This document shows positions 37,315 to 46,817 of a DNA stretch of 64,000 bases, piece after piece. The stretch is from the NCBI RefSeq assembly GCF_007827455.1, contig NZ_VISM01000001.1, forward strand, positions 1,837,501 to 1,901,500, read 5' to 3'. A program made the translations under genes and the position numbers. Every line of letters begins with the position of its first letter. The first letter of the stretch is position 1. This DNA is from Lutibacter sp. Hel_I_33_5 (GTDB taxonomy: Bacteria > Bacteroidota > Bacteroidia > Flavobacteriales > Flavobacteriaceae). The notes beneath the pieces were generated by a model. That model was not told the origin of the DNA, did not search any database, and saw nothing but the letters and a program-made list of their open reading frames with translations.

Positions 37315-39408
37315 TTATTTAACTATTATTTTTTTCATGAAACTCCCGTTTTCACCAGTTTTTAAAGTACAAAAATAAATTCCAGACACAATATTTAAAG
37401 TTGATTTAGATAAATTTATGTGTTGTAATCCTGAACTGTAATCCTTTGATTTAGATTTGTAAACAGTTTTACCTTGTATATTTCTTATTACAATTTGAAG
37501 TTTACTAAGATGCTTTAAGTCAACTTCTATATGAAGTTCATCTTTAATTGGATTTGGAAAAATTCGAAGTAAATCATTTAAACTTGGTGTTGATTCAACA
37601 TTTAATGAACTTGTTAAATACGTTCTTAAAACATCTTTTTTGTAAAAAAGAAGATCATTTGTTTTCCATTTTTTAGAAAGAAAATTAATACTATTTCCAT
37701 CTTCATCAGCTATAAATACATCTTCTAATTCTTGACCATCATTTATAATAAAACTTACGTTATTATTTATTGCTTTATTTTCATCAGATACAGTTACAAA
37801 AGCCATATTATTTGATATTTCTGTAGTGATATCTATGGTTTCCCTAGCTTTCCAATAATCACCAAAAACATTTAATTCTTCTACAAACATCCCTTCAGGT
37901 AATTTTGAAAGCAATAATTTTTGCGCTTCAAGTTTATAGTTTCTATTTGGGTGAATTAATAAAACAGCTGGTGCTTCATTTGCATCTGTTTTTTTAAGGA
38001 CATCTAACCAAACGGCTACTTTATTAATATAATTATTCTCAGTAATCGGAGTCTCTTTAAAAATATCAGAAATTGTAACAGGTATTTCATAAACTTTAGA
38101 TGTTTTACCACTAAAACTTCTGTTCATTTTATTTTGATAAGGAAAATGTGTTAAAACATCGTTTGCATTATTGCTAGAATTGTAAGAATACCCTAATGAA
38201 TCTAACACATTTATTAGATAATTATTATAAGCAAGATGTCCAGACCTAAATGATTTAATTTCTAGTGAATAATCTTTTTCTAACATGTTTTTTGATACTT
38301 CGCATTCTCCAAAAACACTTCCGTTTTCTGTACTTTTTCCATCATTATAAGGAGTATAATTTTCTTTTGTATTGCCAGTTTTGCCTTCAGGAAATATACT
38401 ACTGCTTGCAAAATCTGGAAAATGACCAACAGAATGTGATCCTATTGAATGACCCTTATTTATGATATTATTAATTTCAGTTTCTCTATTATTATAAAAA
38501 TCTGAATTAAGTGCATCAGAAAAATAACGGACTGTTATATTAAAATTTGAATTAATATTCATTTCTCTTTCAGTGTCAGCAAATAAAGACATCATATCCA
38601 TTCCAGAAGAACTATCTACATCATGTGTAATCATTAATGTTGATGTAGAATTACCAGGACTGGTATGTTTCCATGTTAAAAATTGAATGTGTTCTTTGGC
38701 TATAGATCTTATAAATAAGATAAAAACATCTTGAGTTGGTTCAAAACCATTCCCATTTGTTCTTTGAGCTTCATAATCTCGATTAAATTGATTTCGAAGA
38801 ATTACATCTTTCCAAGAAACCCCAAAGCTATATGTAAAACCTTTACCACTTGGGCTTTTAAAAGCTGCAGTAGTTCCATTATTATAAGTTCCTAAAGAGG
38901 TAGCAGTATCAACAATATAACTATAGGTTTTAATTACTTTTTCTAAATCTTTATCTCCTAAAGAAATTTGTTTTTCATAATCATCATCCATCCAATTATA
39001 GTTTTTTGTAGAAAGATTTTTCGACCAATTTATAGTATGATTTGTTTTTGTACTCGAAAAACTAGAGATGTTAAACAAAGAAAATAAATCAGCATCTAAC
39101 ATTCTTGGAGTAATTAAAACACCTCCTTTAGCAACATAATCTATAAGTGATAATTTTTCATCATCACTAAAACTTTTAGAATTAATTTCTGATGAACAAA
39201 AAATAATAGCATGATCTAAAGATTCTATTAAGCTTTCTTTAATAATATACTGAATACCAGTAACTTTAAGAATGTGTTCTGCAGAAAACAAATTACTATC
39301 ATTTGTTTCTGAGTTTCGCAAACTCATATCTAAAATAGCAATGTTTCTATTTTGATTAGTTGCGCTAATTGTTGTTATGGTAAACAGTATTATTATTAAA
39401 AGTTTCAT
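37315..39408 (-). CDS. T9SS-secreted polysaccharide deacetylase-like protein
   Basis: 697 residues. Signal peptide, then a region resembling a glutamine-amidotransferase-like (GATase1/DUF2194-style) domain at about 20-115 (DHAIIFCSSEI, YVAKGGVLITPRM). A NodB-type deacetylase-like domain follows at about 255-510: TLMITHDVD (catalytic acids), HSIGSHSVGHF (His ligands), SFRSGHLAYN and PAVLLIHP. The C-terminal 75 residues are a Por/T9SS sorting domain (RIFPNPIKDELHIEV, GIYFCTLKTGENG). In this cluster it probably trims or deacetylates an exported polysaccharide. Confidence 0.75.
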   Translation of the reverse strand: MKLLIIILFTITTISATNQNRNIAILDMSLRNSETNDSNLFSAEHILKVTGIQYIIKESLIESLDHAIIFCSSEINSKSFSDDEKLSLIDYVAKGGVLITPRMLDADLFSLFNISSFSSTKTNHTINWSKNLSTKNYNWMDDDYEKQISLGDKDLEKVIKTYSYIVDTATSLGTYNNGTTAAFKSPSGKGFTYSFGVSWKDVILRNQFNRDYEAQRTNGNGFEPTQDVFILFIRSIAKEHIQFLTWKHTSPGNSTSTLMITHDVDSSSGMDMMSLFADTEREMNINSNFNITVRYFSDALNSDFYNNRETEINNIINKGHSIGSHSVGHFPDFASSSIFPEGKTGNTKENYTPYNDGKSTENGSVFGECEVSKNMLEKDYSLEIKSFRSGHLAYNNYLINVLDSLGYSYNSSNNANDVLTHFPYQNKMNRSFSGKTSKVYEIPVTISDIFKETPITENNYINKVAVWLDVLKKTDANEAPAVLLIHPNRNYKLEAQKLLLSKLPEGMFVEELNVFGDYWKARETIDITTEISNNMAFVTVSDENKAINNNVSFIINDGQELEDVFIADEDGNSINFLSKKWKTNDLLFYKKDVLRTYLTSSLNVESTPSLNDLLRIFPNPIKDELHIEVDLKHLSKLQIVIRNIQGKTVYKSKSKDYSSGLQHINLSKSTLNIVSGIYFCTLKTGENGSFMKKIIVK

Positions 39409-39419
39409 GTTTTTATTTA

Positions 39420-41363
39420 TTAGTTTCCTATTTGATTAAAACTTGCTGTGTTTAATGCATTAGGATTTGATGCCGAGATTTCAAATATCGCATCGTTAAA
39501 ATCATTATCACCGTTTGGTACCGTAATGTCTTCAAAAGCAATCACAGTAGAATTACATGTTGCATCATAAAAAATAATACTTTGCTGTCTTCCACTTCTA
39601 TTAAATTCAATATCTGTATGTTGAGAATAATAACCATCCGTTATTTTTCCATCCCTCCAGCCATTTGCTATTAAGAAAAAACTAATAACGGTTCCTGGTT
39701 CAAAATTGCCTAATAAACGCATTGTATTTCCTCTAATTAATTCTCCTCCAGAACGATCTGCTGATGCATTTGGAAATATGACTATTTTGTCTAATTGCTC
39801 TTCAGCAGTTGGTTTATTTCCTTCTTGGTAAGTATAATATCCTAAGACATTTTTATAACCAGCACCTTCATCAATAAACGTTAATGATAATTCTGTTTCT
39901 TCAGTTACTACTATGTTTTTAACTGGATTAGAAAAATACTCTGGATGATCTCTCATAGCGTTTCTTCTCTCGGGTAAAACATTAGCGTAAATGTTAGGTA
40001 ATAATGTGCTACATACAATTTTATCTTCTTCTAAACCATCTGGTTTTCCGTTATTATTATAAGTAGTTATTGTTTTGTACTCGTCTTTTTTCCTTTTTCT
40101 TAAAATTTTAAAACCACCATTTCCTTTGGCTACAAAAACCCATTCACCATCAGCAATTATATAATTTGCAGATGCATCTTCTTCTGCTAAATCCCAATAA
40201 AAAACTGGATTAATTTTTTCTCCTGTAGTGGTTGGATGCGGAGAAATTGAAATACCATCAGAACCATTGGCAGCATAGACATAATCGATATCTGTAGAAA
40301 CACCGTTGGTGTTTCCTGCAACTAACATAGTACCTTTAGATTCGTTTTTTATAGTTCCGTTTGTAACATCTACTAAAGCCAATCCATCTTTTCCTTTAGC
40401 TATATAAAGTTGATTATCATTAATTGGAGAAAATTCCATCGTAGATTTCCCTCTGTAGGTTTCAACAACATTTTGATGAAAAATTTCGCCAATAGTAAAT
40501 GTTTCAGTAGTTAGATTATCGTCCACATTATCAACTTTAATTTTAGCATTATCACCTGTAACCAAACTCACTACTTTTTTACCATTTGATGTTCCGTTTA
40601 CAGCGACATATTTTGCATTGCTATATTTTTCTGAAGATATTGGTGACAAATCGCTTTTACGTAATTGAATAGTACCACCAAAGGTTTTACCGGAAGTAAC
40701 ATATAGATAATCATCTGTTACAGCAATGCCATTTGCAGAAGCAGAAACACCATCTTTAAATATGTTTGATAAGTTTACTCTTTTATAATTTTCAGTAAAT
40801 AAACCATTGCTTGTTTCTAATTCAATTAATTGCCCTCCATGAGTTGCATCAGACATTGCTAGCCATACTTTTCTTGCAGATGAATTTCCAGAAAAACCTG
40901 AAGTGATTGCATTAATATCAGATTTTAAGAAGGTTGCTTGAGTGCTGATTTCTGGAAAATTTGCATTGGTTAAATCTATAATTTCTACTGCTCCTAAATG
41001 TTCATCTCCTTGTTTATGATAACTTACATAAGCTTTATCATCATTTAATGTAATATGCGTTGCACTTAATGTTTTGCCTTGTAAAACTAGTGGTGCAACT
41101 TCTGCAACATGTTCCCAGTAATATAATTCTTGCGCTCCATTAACATTGGAAGCACTTTGTAATCTCCCGTTTGATAAACCACTTATAATTGGTTTAATGG
41201 TAGCTGTTCTATTGATATAATTAATTCTTGATGATAAAAGCGCAGTAGAATTGTTAATTTTATAAGGTACTTCCTCAATTTCTGCTTCAATTAAGGCATC
41301 CTCTTCTATAGTTGTTTGACAACTCGAAAAAATAATTAATATGATGAAACTATATAGTTTCAT
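39420..41363 (-). CDS. Large lipoprotein with propeller-like repeats and C-terminal DUF4114-like domain
   Basis: About 647 residues. The lipobox (FSSC, Cys15) sets the start at 41363 rather than 41405. The middle has LVIVD-like propeller blades (HLGAVEIIDLTNANFPEI, DGLALVDVTNG, YVYAANGSDGISI). The C-terminus (IAFEDITVPNGDNDFNDAIFEI) is DUF4114-like. It is 11 bp upstream of the deacetylase-like gene and is preceded by operator pair A. Role inferred: an envelope or polysaccharide-binding surface protein. Confidence 0.7.
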   Translation of the reverse strand: MKLYSFIILIIFSSCQTTIEEDALIEAEIEEVPYKINNSTALLSSRINYINRTATIKPIISGLSNGRLQSASNVNGAQELYYWEHVAEVAPLVLQGKTLSATHITLNDDKAYVSYHKQGDEHLGAVEIIDLTNANFPEISTQATFLKSDINAITSGFSGNSSARKVWLAMSDATHGGQLIELETSNGLFTENYKRVNLSNIFKDGVSASANGIAVTDDYLYVTSGKTFGGTIQLRKSDLSPISSEKYSNAKYVAVNGTSNGKKVVSLVTGDNAKIKVDNVDDNLTTETFTIGEIFHQNVVETYRGKSTMEFSPINDNQLYIAKGKDGLALVDVTNGTIKNESKGTMLVAGNTNGVSTDIDYVYAANGSDGISISPHPTTTGEKINPVFYWDLAEEDASANYIIADGEWVFVAKGNGGFKILRKRKKDEYKTITTYNNNGKPDGLEEDKIVCSTLLPNIYANVLPERRNAMRDHPEYFSNPVKNIVVTEETELSLTFIDEGAGYKNVLGYYTYQEGNKPTAEEQLDKIVIFPNASADRSGGELIRGNTMRLLGNFEPGTVISFFLIANGWRDGKITDGYYSQHTDIEFNRSGRQQSIIFYDATCNSTVIAFEDITVPNGDNDFNDAIFEISASNPNALNTASFNQIGN

Positions 41364-41461
41364 TTTTTTAGTAATTCTGAATAGGTACATAATTTTTGTT
41401 TTCATTTTTATTGATTTTATAAGTGTAAATGTATTTTTAAAGTCAAGTTTTATAGTTTGTT

Positions 41462-41495
41462 TTTAGACTATTGACTTTTTGCTTTTGACGAATGC
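41462..41495 (-). promoter_or_regulatory. Putative LytTR operator A upstream of the lipoprotein/deacetylase operon
   Basis: Plus-strand TTTAGAC (41462) and TTTTGAC (41483) are spaced 21 bp. The second continues GAATGCC, as in the shared 13-mer TGTAGACGAATGG. A further, inverted TGTAGAC-type copy (GTCTACA, 41501-41507) with the short palindrome GACGAATGCCATTCGTC overlaps the GT2 stop. Confidence 0.55.
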
Positions 41496-41502
41496 CATTC
41501 GT

Positions 41503-42825
41503 CTACAGTCCAGCTCTTTTAGCTTGTATAGATGACTTGTATGGATTCCATGGATCTTCAAAAGAGCGTTTAAAAAAGAACTCTTTATAGTAAGCTATGG
41601 TTCTAATGATTCTTAAATATGTACCCGTATATAATGTCATAATTGACACGTAAGGCCACAAGTATTTTTCTTCTTTTCTTCTTTCTGAAAAAATATAAAT
41701 ACTTAACATCTGTATATAAGACATAACTAGATAAAGTGTAAAATTCATTGGAATAATAAATTTTAGCGAGCTACTGTAGTTTACAATAATGTCGATAATA
41801 TAAATCCACCAAAGGATGTCTAAAACTACATTGTAAAACACATTTTCTGTAAGTGAAATAAAGTTTGACCAGTTAAAATTTGCCGTAGGAAAATACACAT
41901 CTTTATGTTTTCTAACTCTAAAGCGAATAATCGATTTGTCCCAACGTAAGCGTTGTTTGGTTAATACTTTAAATTTTGACGGTGCGTTTGTTAGGCAAAT
42001 TGCTTCTGGTTGAAAGTAAACTTTGTAACCAGATTTTCTAATTTTAACAGTTATATCTCCATCTAATCCTGGACCAATATCCCAACCACCAATACTATCG
42101 ATTACATCTTTTCTAAAGGCACCAAAAGCACCAGAAATTATCTTGTAAATTCCTAAATAAGAGGTAATAATTCTACCAACAGAAACAGTTTTTAAATATT
42201 CAATTGCTTGTAGTTTTGCACATAAACTTTCTTTATAATTTCTCACTTTTACATTACCACCAACAGCGGCAATTTTATTATCTAAATAAAAAGGAAGTAA
42301 TACTTTTTCTATAGCATCTGCATCAAAAGAACAATCTGCATCTAAGTGTACAATATATTTTCCTTTGCTATAACGTAAGGCTAAATTTGCTGCGGAAGCT
42401 TTTCCACCACGCATTTCATTTCTAATAAACATATCTATTAAGCCTAAACGTTCTAAGTTTTTTCCGATAATAGGCGTATCGTCATCAGAACCATCATCAA
42501 CAATAATTAATTCAAAATTTTTAAACGTTTGTTCTGCTAATGATTTTGTGAGTTTAAATAAATGTTTTCCTTCGTTTTTACCAGGAATAATTACTGATAC
42601 AAATGGATTTTCTTGAAAGAGTTTTCTTTTGGCTTCCTCAAATTTTTGACTTCTTTTTTTTCCTGTTAGATAAAAGATAAATGCAATGATATAGTCTATC
42701 ACAATGTATCTGGTAAACTCGAAAATGATGAAATACCAAAACACTCTAATAAATTTTGGCAGACCAACTACAAACCAATAATTTAAATATTCTGGAACTA
42801 AATTATGTACACTTAAAAATATCAT
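41503..42825 (-). CDS. Processive family 2 glycosyltransferase (exopolysaccharide synthase)
   Basis: 440 residues, membrane-embedded. N-terminal hydrophobic segments (to about 60) precede a GT-A core with DDGSDDDT (about 107-114), DADCSF (DxD, about 158-163), GPGLDGDITVKI (catalytic acid region) and KQRLRWDKS (QxxRW). C-terminal membrane helices follow. All four processive-synthase motifs are intact, as in BcsA, Alg8 and PgaC. It has no PilZ domain. Its start overlaps the preceding zinc-protein stop by 1 bp. Confidence 0.93.
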   Translation of the reverse strand: MIFLSVHNLVPEYLNYWFVVGLPKFIRVFWYFIIFEFTRYIVIDYIIAFIFYLTGKKRSQKFEEAKRKLFQENPFVSVIIPGKNEGKHLFKLTKSLAEQTFKNFELIIVDDGSDDDTPIIGKNLERLGLIDMFIRNEMRGGKASAANLALRYSKGKYIVHLDADCSFDADAIEKVLLPFYLDNKIAAVGGNVKVRNYKESLCAKLQAIEYLKTVSVGRIITSYLGIYKIISGAFGAFRKDVIDSIGGWDIGPGLDGDITVKIRKSGYKVYFQPEAICLTNAPSKFKVLTKQRLRWDKSIIRFRVRKHKDVYFPTANFNWSNFISLTENVFYNVVLDILWWIYIIDIIVNYSSSLKFIIPMNFTLYLVMSYIQMLSIYIFSERRKEEKYLWPYVSIMTLYTGTYLRIIRTIAYYKEFFFKRSFEDPWNPYKSSIQAKRAGL

Positions 42826-44195
42826 TAGAAAAAAGTGGTTAAGCTATCGGTTCCTAAAATTTTATGTGTATGGATTTCAATTTGTTGTTGTGTTCCTTCC
42901 AAATTATCTGTTAATAATTTGGTAAGGTTATATTGTATATTTTCTAAACGTTTAAGTTCAGTTTCATTTGTTTCTGGTAACAGTAAAAAGTAGTTATTAT
43001 AAGAGTTTGCAGATAAAACATCCGAAGGATTTAAATAGGACTTGATGATAGTACTAATTTCTTTTGTTAGATCTTGTTTTAGATCTTTATTTAATAATGC
43101 TAATTGTTCATATTGAAAATGAATTTTTACAAACAAACTGTTTCCGTTTGTAACTTTAATTCTATTAATTTCTTGATTTAATAGTAGCTTAAATAAATTG
43201 GTGTTTAAAGAACCAATTGGAACAACATCATTTTGTTTTGTTGCATTTTCTTTGGTTTTGAAGAGGTATTGTTCGCCAATTTCTGTGATCTTATAATTAC
43301 CAATAGTTTTTTCTAGCAATTCGTTTAACGTATTTTCTGTAGAACAGTCTAAACAAAGAGCTTTCATTTCTGCATTCTGAAATTCATGACTACAAGAATT
43401 ACAAGAATAAATAGAAGATGGTTTGTCATAATCTATTCCGATATGACGCAAATGTTTGTCACATTTTGGGCATTCTAAACCATCATCAATTTTAAAATCT
43501 TTTTCTGGAGCAACGTGGGCACACACAAAATGATGCACCATATCGTTGGAAATAATATCTATAGAACTACATTTAGGACAACATTCTCTAAAGTTTAAAT
43601 AATTACTTGTACAGCTTTTACACAAATGCACATAATCTTCTAATTTAAACGATACATAGTTGTTTTTTTGAGCTAATTCTAAGTTTTTTAATAATGATAT
43701 TGCTTCATTATTTTTATAAAAAAGAGATATAAATGGATACTCATATCCTATTAAACTTTTTCTATTAGAAACTGGTGTTAAGAGTAAGTTTCTCGAATAT
43801 AAAAACGCCAATGTTTTAAACTGAATTAAATTTTCATGTGTAAAATTTCTAGGTGATTTTAGAGTTGAAATTCTTTTATTAATTGTAATAATTCTTTGAA
43901 TATATGAGGACAACATAACGGCATCTAATGTACCATCCGTATTGATCATAATTTCGTTGGATAATGAATACATGTTATTAATAAAAAGAGGTAATAAACT
44001 AACTTGAATATTTTGATGTGTTCTTACTTCTTTTACAATTGAATAAGCCTCTTTTTCTGAAGCTGTGTCTATTACAAAACCATCTAAACGCTCTAAATCC
44101 ACTCCTTTAAGTTCGTTAACATGAGAGAGTAATAACAATTCATATCCCTCATGGATTAACGTTCTTTTATCGGATTTTTTTAAAATATTTAACAT
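42825..44195 (-). CDS. TackOD1-like zinc protein with GGDEF-like C-terminal domain
   Basis: About 456 residues. An N-terminal receiver-like alpha/beta region (about 1-130) is followed by a Cys-rich region with CKSCTSNY, CCPKCSS, CPKCDKHL, CNSCSH and CLDCS (about 190-290), reminiscent of the TackOD1 zinc-binding output domain. The C-terminal 130 residues look like a GGDEF fold, with SYNNYFLLLPETN where GGDEF-xLLPET would be. The catalytic GGDEF residues are absent, so it may be a non-catalytic regulator or nucleotide sensor. The ATG at 44195 is preferred over TTG at 44213. Confidence 0.6.
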   Translation of the reverse strand: MLNILKKSDKRTLIHEGYELLLLSHVNELKGVDLERLDGFVIDTASEKEAYSIVKEVRTHQNIQVSLLPLFINNMYSLSNEIMINTDGTLDAVMLSSYIQRIITINKRISTLKSPRNFTHENLIQFKTLAFLYSRNLLLTPVSNRKSLIGYEYPFISLFYKNNEAISLLKNLELAQKNNYVSFKLEDYVHLCKSCTSNYLNFRECCPKCSSIDIISNDMVHHFVCAHVAPEKDFKIDDGLECPKCDKHLRHIGIDYDKPSSIYSCNSCSHEFQNAEMKALCLDCSTENTLNELLEKTIGNYKITEIGEQYLFKTKENATKQNDVVPIGSLNTNLFKLLLNQEINRIKVTNGNSLFVKIHFQYEQLALLNKDLKQDLTKEISTIIKSYLNPSDVLSANSYNNYFLLLPETNETELKRLENIQYNLTKLLTDNLEGTQQQIEIHTHKILGTDSLTTFF

Positions 44196-44221
44196 GATTT
44201 TTAATTTTATCAATTGGTAGT

Positions 44222-45586
44222 TTATAGAGACATATAAATCTCTTCTGGAAAACGATCTTTTTTATCACCTTTTACATCAAAAATGATAGTTTCTGAAGTG
44301 CCGTTTTTTAAATAATCGTAGTATGCTAAGTGCTTGTAGTTTTCATGATCTACCGCCAAAATAATAGCATCATATTCTTTTTTCGGGGTTTTTACAATAT
44401 CGATTCCATATCTAGATTTTACCTCATCAGCTTCTACTAAATAATCATGAACATCAACATTAAAACCTCTACTAATTAGGTGTAAGCATAATTCTGCGGT
44501 TTTAGAATTCCTGATGTCATTTACATCCTCTTTAAAAGCAATTCCTTTTACTAAAATGCTAACTTGTTGTTTTCTAAATCTTTTAGAAAATAACCTTCTT
44601 TCTAGTTGCACGCCAATATGTTGAATCATACTTTCATTAACCTCTCTTACTTGTTCTAATAATTTAGGCGTGTACTTCATTTCTTTTGCTTTGCTGATTA
44701 AATAATATGGATCTACGCCAATACAATGTCCACCAACTAAGCCTGGAAAATAATTATGAAAATTCCATTTGGTACCTGCCGCTTCTAAAACATCTTTTGT
44801 ATTAATGTTTAAATGACTAAAGATTTTTGATAACTCATTCATTAAACCAATGTTTACATCTCTTTGTGTATTTTCAACCACTTTTGCAGCTTCAGCAACT
44901 TTAATTGTTGGTGCTTTATGAACACCGGCAATCACAACTTCTTCGTACACTTTTGATACAGTTTCTAAAGATTCTTTAGTACTTGCAGCAACAACTTTTT
45001 TAATTTTAGTAAACGTATGTTTCTTGTCTCCGGGATTAATTCTTTCAGGTGAATAACCAACCGTAAAATCTTCATTAAATTTTAATCTAGAAATTCTTTC
45101 TAAAATAGGGACACAAATTTCCTCTGTACAACCTGGATAAACCGTAGATTCAAAAACAACACAGTCGCCTTTTTTTAAGTATTTAGCAATGGTTGCTGTG
45201 GCAGATTTTATAGGTGTTAAGTTTGGTTTCTTTTGATCGTCTATTGGAGTTGGAACTGCAACAATATAAAATTTAGCGTTTTTTAGTATTTCATCATTGG
45301 CTGTAAAGTTGATGTCTTTTCCTAAAAATTCATCTTCAGATAATTCGTTGCAAGGATCTTTATGTTGTAAAAGCTGTAATACTTTTCCTTCATTTAAATC
45401 AAAACCAATAACCTTAAATTTTGACGCCATATGAACTGCTAAAGGCAATCCAACATATCCTAAACCAACAACAGCCATTGAATTTTTCTTGTTGATTAAA
45501 TTGTTAAATAATTGATCTTTTTTGTACGCTAATTTTGGAAAATTTTCCCCTTTACTTTCTTTGTTAATTTTAATTGCTGTATTCAT
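44222..45586 (-). CDS. UDP-sugar 6-dehydrogenase (UDP-N-acetyl-hexosamine dehydrogenase type)
   Basis: 454 residues. The N-terminal NAD domain has AVVGLGYVGLPLAVHMASKFKVIGFD (about 38-63). YIVAVPTPID and VVFESTVYPGCTEE follow, with the active-site Cys in FPGLVGGHCIGVDPYYL (about 280). The FPGLVGGHCIGVDPYYL block fits WbpA/TviB/CapL-type dehydrogenases that make UDP-HexNAcA. It supplies an acidic sugar nucleotide, implying a uronate-containing polysaccharide. First gene of the operon with the zinc protein and GT2 synthase, preceded by operator pair C. Confidence 0.9.
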   Translation of the reverse strand: MNTAIKINKESKGENFPKLAYKKDQLFNNLINKKNSMAVVGLGYVGLPLAVHMASKFKVIGFDLNEGKVLQLLQHKDPCNELSEDEFLGKDINFTANDEILKNAKFYIVAVPTPIDDQKKPNLTPIKSATATIAKYLKKGDCVVFESTVYPGCTEEICVPILERISRLKFNEDFTVGYSPERINPGDKKHTFTKIKKVVAASTKESLETVSKVYEEVVIAGVHKAPTIKVAEAAKVVENTQRDVNIGLMNELSKIFSHLNINTKDVLEAAGTKWNFHNYFPGLVGGHCIGVDPYYLISKAKEMKYTPKLLEQVREVNESMIQHIGVQLERRLFSKRFRKQQVSILVKGIAFKEDVNDIRNSKTAELCLHLISRGFNVDVHDYLVEADEVKSRYGIDIVKTPKKEYDAIILAVDHENYKHLAYYDYLKNGTSETIIFDVKGDKKDRFPEEIYMSL

Positions 45587-45679
45587 ATCTATTAGATTTT
45601 ATAATGTTTTTATTTATACATCAAATTTACTTCAACATCAAGTATTTTGTTTGTATTATTGGCTTATCAAATAGTTCTC

Positions 45680-45713
45680 TGTGGATAAAATTGCAGTGAG
45701 TGTAGACGAATGG
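45680..45713 (-). promoter_or_regulatory. Putative LytTR operator C upstream of the dehydrogenase-GT2 operon
   Basis: Plus-strand TGTGGAT (45680-45686) and TGTAGAC (45701-45707) are spaced exactly 21 bp; the second extends to TGTAGACGAATGG. It lies about 95-125 bp before the dehydrogenase start. Confidence 0.65.
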
Positions 45714-45742
45714 CTTTTATCGATTTTTAATCATTTAGCAAT

Positions 45743-45773
45743 AAAAAAACCTCAACATAGTATGTTGAGGTTT
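45743..45773 (-). terminator. Rho-independent terminator of the TolC/HlyD operon
   Basis: The 13-bp stem AAACCTCAACATA / TATGTTGAGGTTT with a 1-nt centre and a T-rich tail on the reverse strand, about 25 bp after the HlyD-like stop. Confidence 0.85.
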
Positions 45774-45797
45774 AGAAGCTTGAATGATAAATTATTT

Positions 45798-46817
45798 TTA
45801 AAATTTCCCAATTTTTATTTTTAGGTTTAGCTTATAAAATTTAGCCCATTCTTTTGTTTGAGTTGTGTCTAGTGGCACAATTTCTGTAAGTATATTTCTT
45901 TCTGTAGGCTCATATTTTTTTTGAAATTCAGTCGGAGCTTTATAGGTAGAAATGTAGAGTTTATTTATAATTCCTTCGGATGTTGTTTTATCTGGAAATT
46001 CAACTTGAACGAGATCTCCTTTTTTAATATTTGCCAAATCTTTTAAATCAAAATACGCTTTAATAAATACTTTTTCTACATTATGTATGGTCATAACATT
46101 TTCTGCTTTATAACAAGATTCTTCGCTATTTTTCAAAATCTGACCCACAACACCTTTAATTGGAGAGATATACGTATTTTGATAGTTGTTTGAATTGTTT
46201 AATAAAAGGTTAGAACTTGGCTGTAACATCTTTTTTTGCAAAGACAGAAAGTACAATTCGTTTTTTAGGACATTAATATCATTTTCTACTTGTAGTTTTA
46301 AGGAAATTACACCGTCTAATTTTGTTTTTGTATATACGTCTAACAAGACTAATTTTGTTACTTTTTTTTCTTGAATTTTTAGATATGCTAACTTTTTTTG
46401 TAAACCTTTTAAGCGGATACTATTTAGATGTATCTGTTTTAAAATAGTTGCTAAATTATTAGATGTTTGTTCTTTTTTATCTAAATTTTTTAATACTAAT
46501 GAAGCATCACTATCAAAATTATTTTGAAAATAATTAAACAGTTTTGTTCCAACTGTAACAGTATCTCCTTCATTTATAAAAAGTTGTTTTAAACGAATAT
46601 CGTTTGTAAAATTTACATCTACTTTATCCATTAACATTTGTCCATTACCTTCTAACCAGACAGTTTTTTTATAAATAAAACTAGAGAGCCAAATAAACAA
46701 TCCAAGAATAATTAATAAGTATAAAACTCTATCAAAATTAAATTTCTTCTTTTTTATTTTTGGTTCTTTTAAGGTTCTTATAATTGCTTTTCCTTTTTTA
46801 TAATTAAATGCTTTCAT
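45798..46817 (-). CDS. HlyD-family membrane fusion/periplasmic adaptor protein
   Basis: About 339 residues. A single N-terminal membrane segment (VLYLLIILGLFIWLSSFIY) precedes a biotinyl-lipoyl-like half (VDVNFTNDIRLKQLFINEGDTVTVGTKLFNYF), a coiled coil (about 75-165), the second lipoyl half (YISPIKGVVGQILKNSEE) and a beta-barrel domain. The arrangement fits HlyD/Alg44-like adaptors. No ABC transporter is adjacent. The ATG at 46817 is preferred over TTG at 46844. It overlaps the TolC-like gene by 14 bp. Confidence 0.85.
   Translation of the reverse strand: MKAFNYKKGKAIIRTLKEPKIKKKKFNFDRVLYLLIILGLFIWLSSFIYKKTVWLEGNGQMLMDKVDVNFTNDIRLKQLFINEGDTVTVGTKLFNYFQNNFDSDASLVLKNLDKKEQTSNNLATILKQIHLNSIRLKGLQKKLAYLKIQEKKVTKLVLLDVYTKTKLDGVISLKLQVENDINVLKNELYFLSLQKKMLQPSSNLLLNNSNNYQNTYISPIKGVVGQILKNSEESCYKAENVMTIHNVEKVFIKAYFDLKDLANIKKGDLVQVEFPDKTTSEGIINKLYISTYKAPTEFQKKYEPTERNILTEIVPLDTTQTKEWAKFYKLNLKIKIGKF

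Noticed and set aside
41484..41507. Rho-independent terminator at the end of the GT2 gene (GACGAATG / CATTCGTC)
   Set aside because: The 8-bp stem overlaps the stop codon and lacks a good T-run; it fits the operator pattern better.
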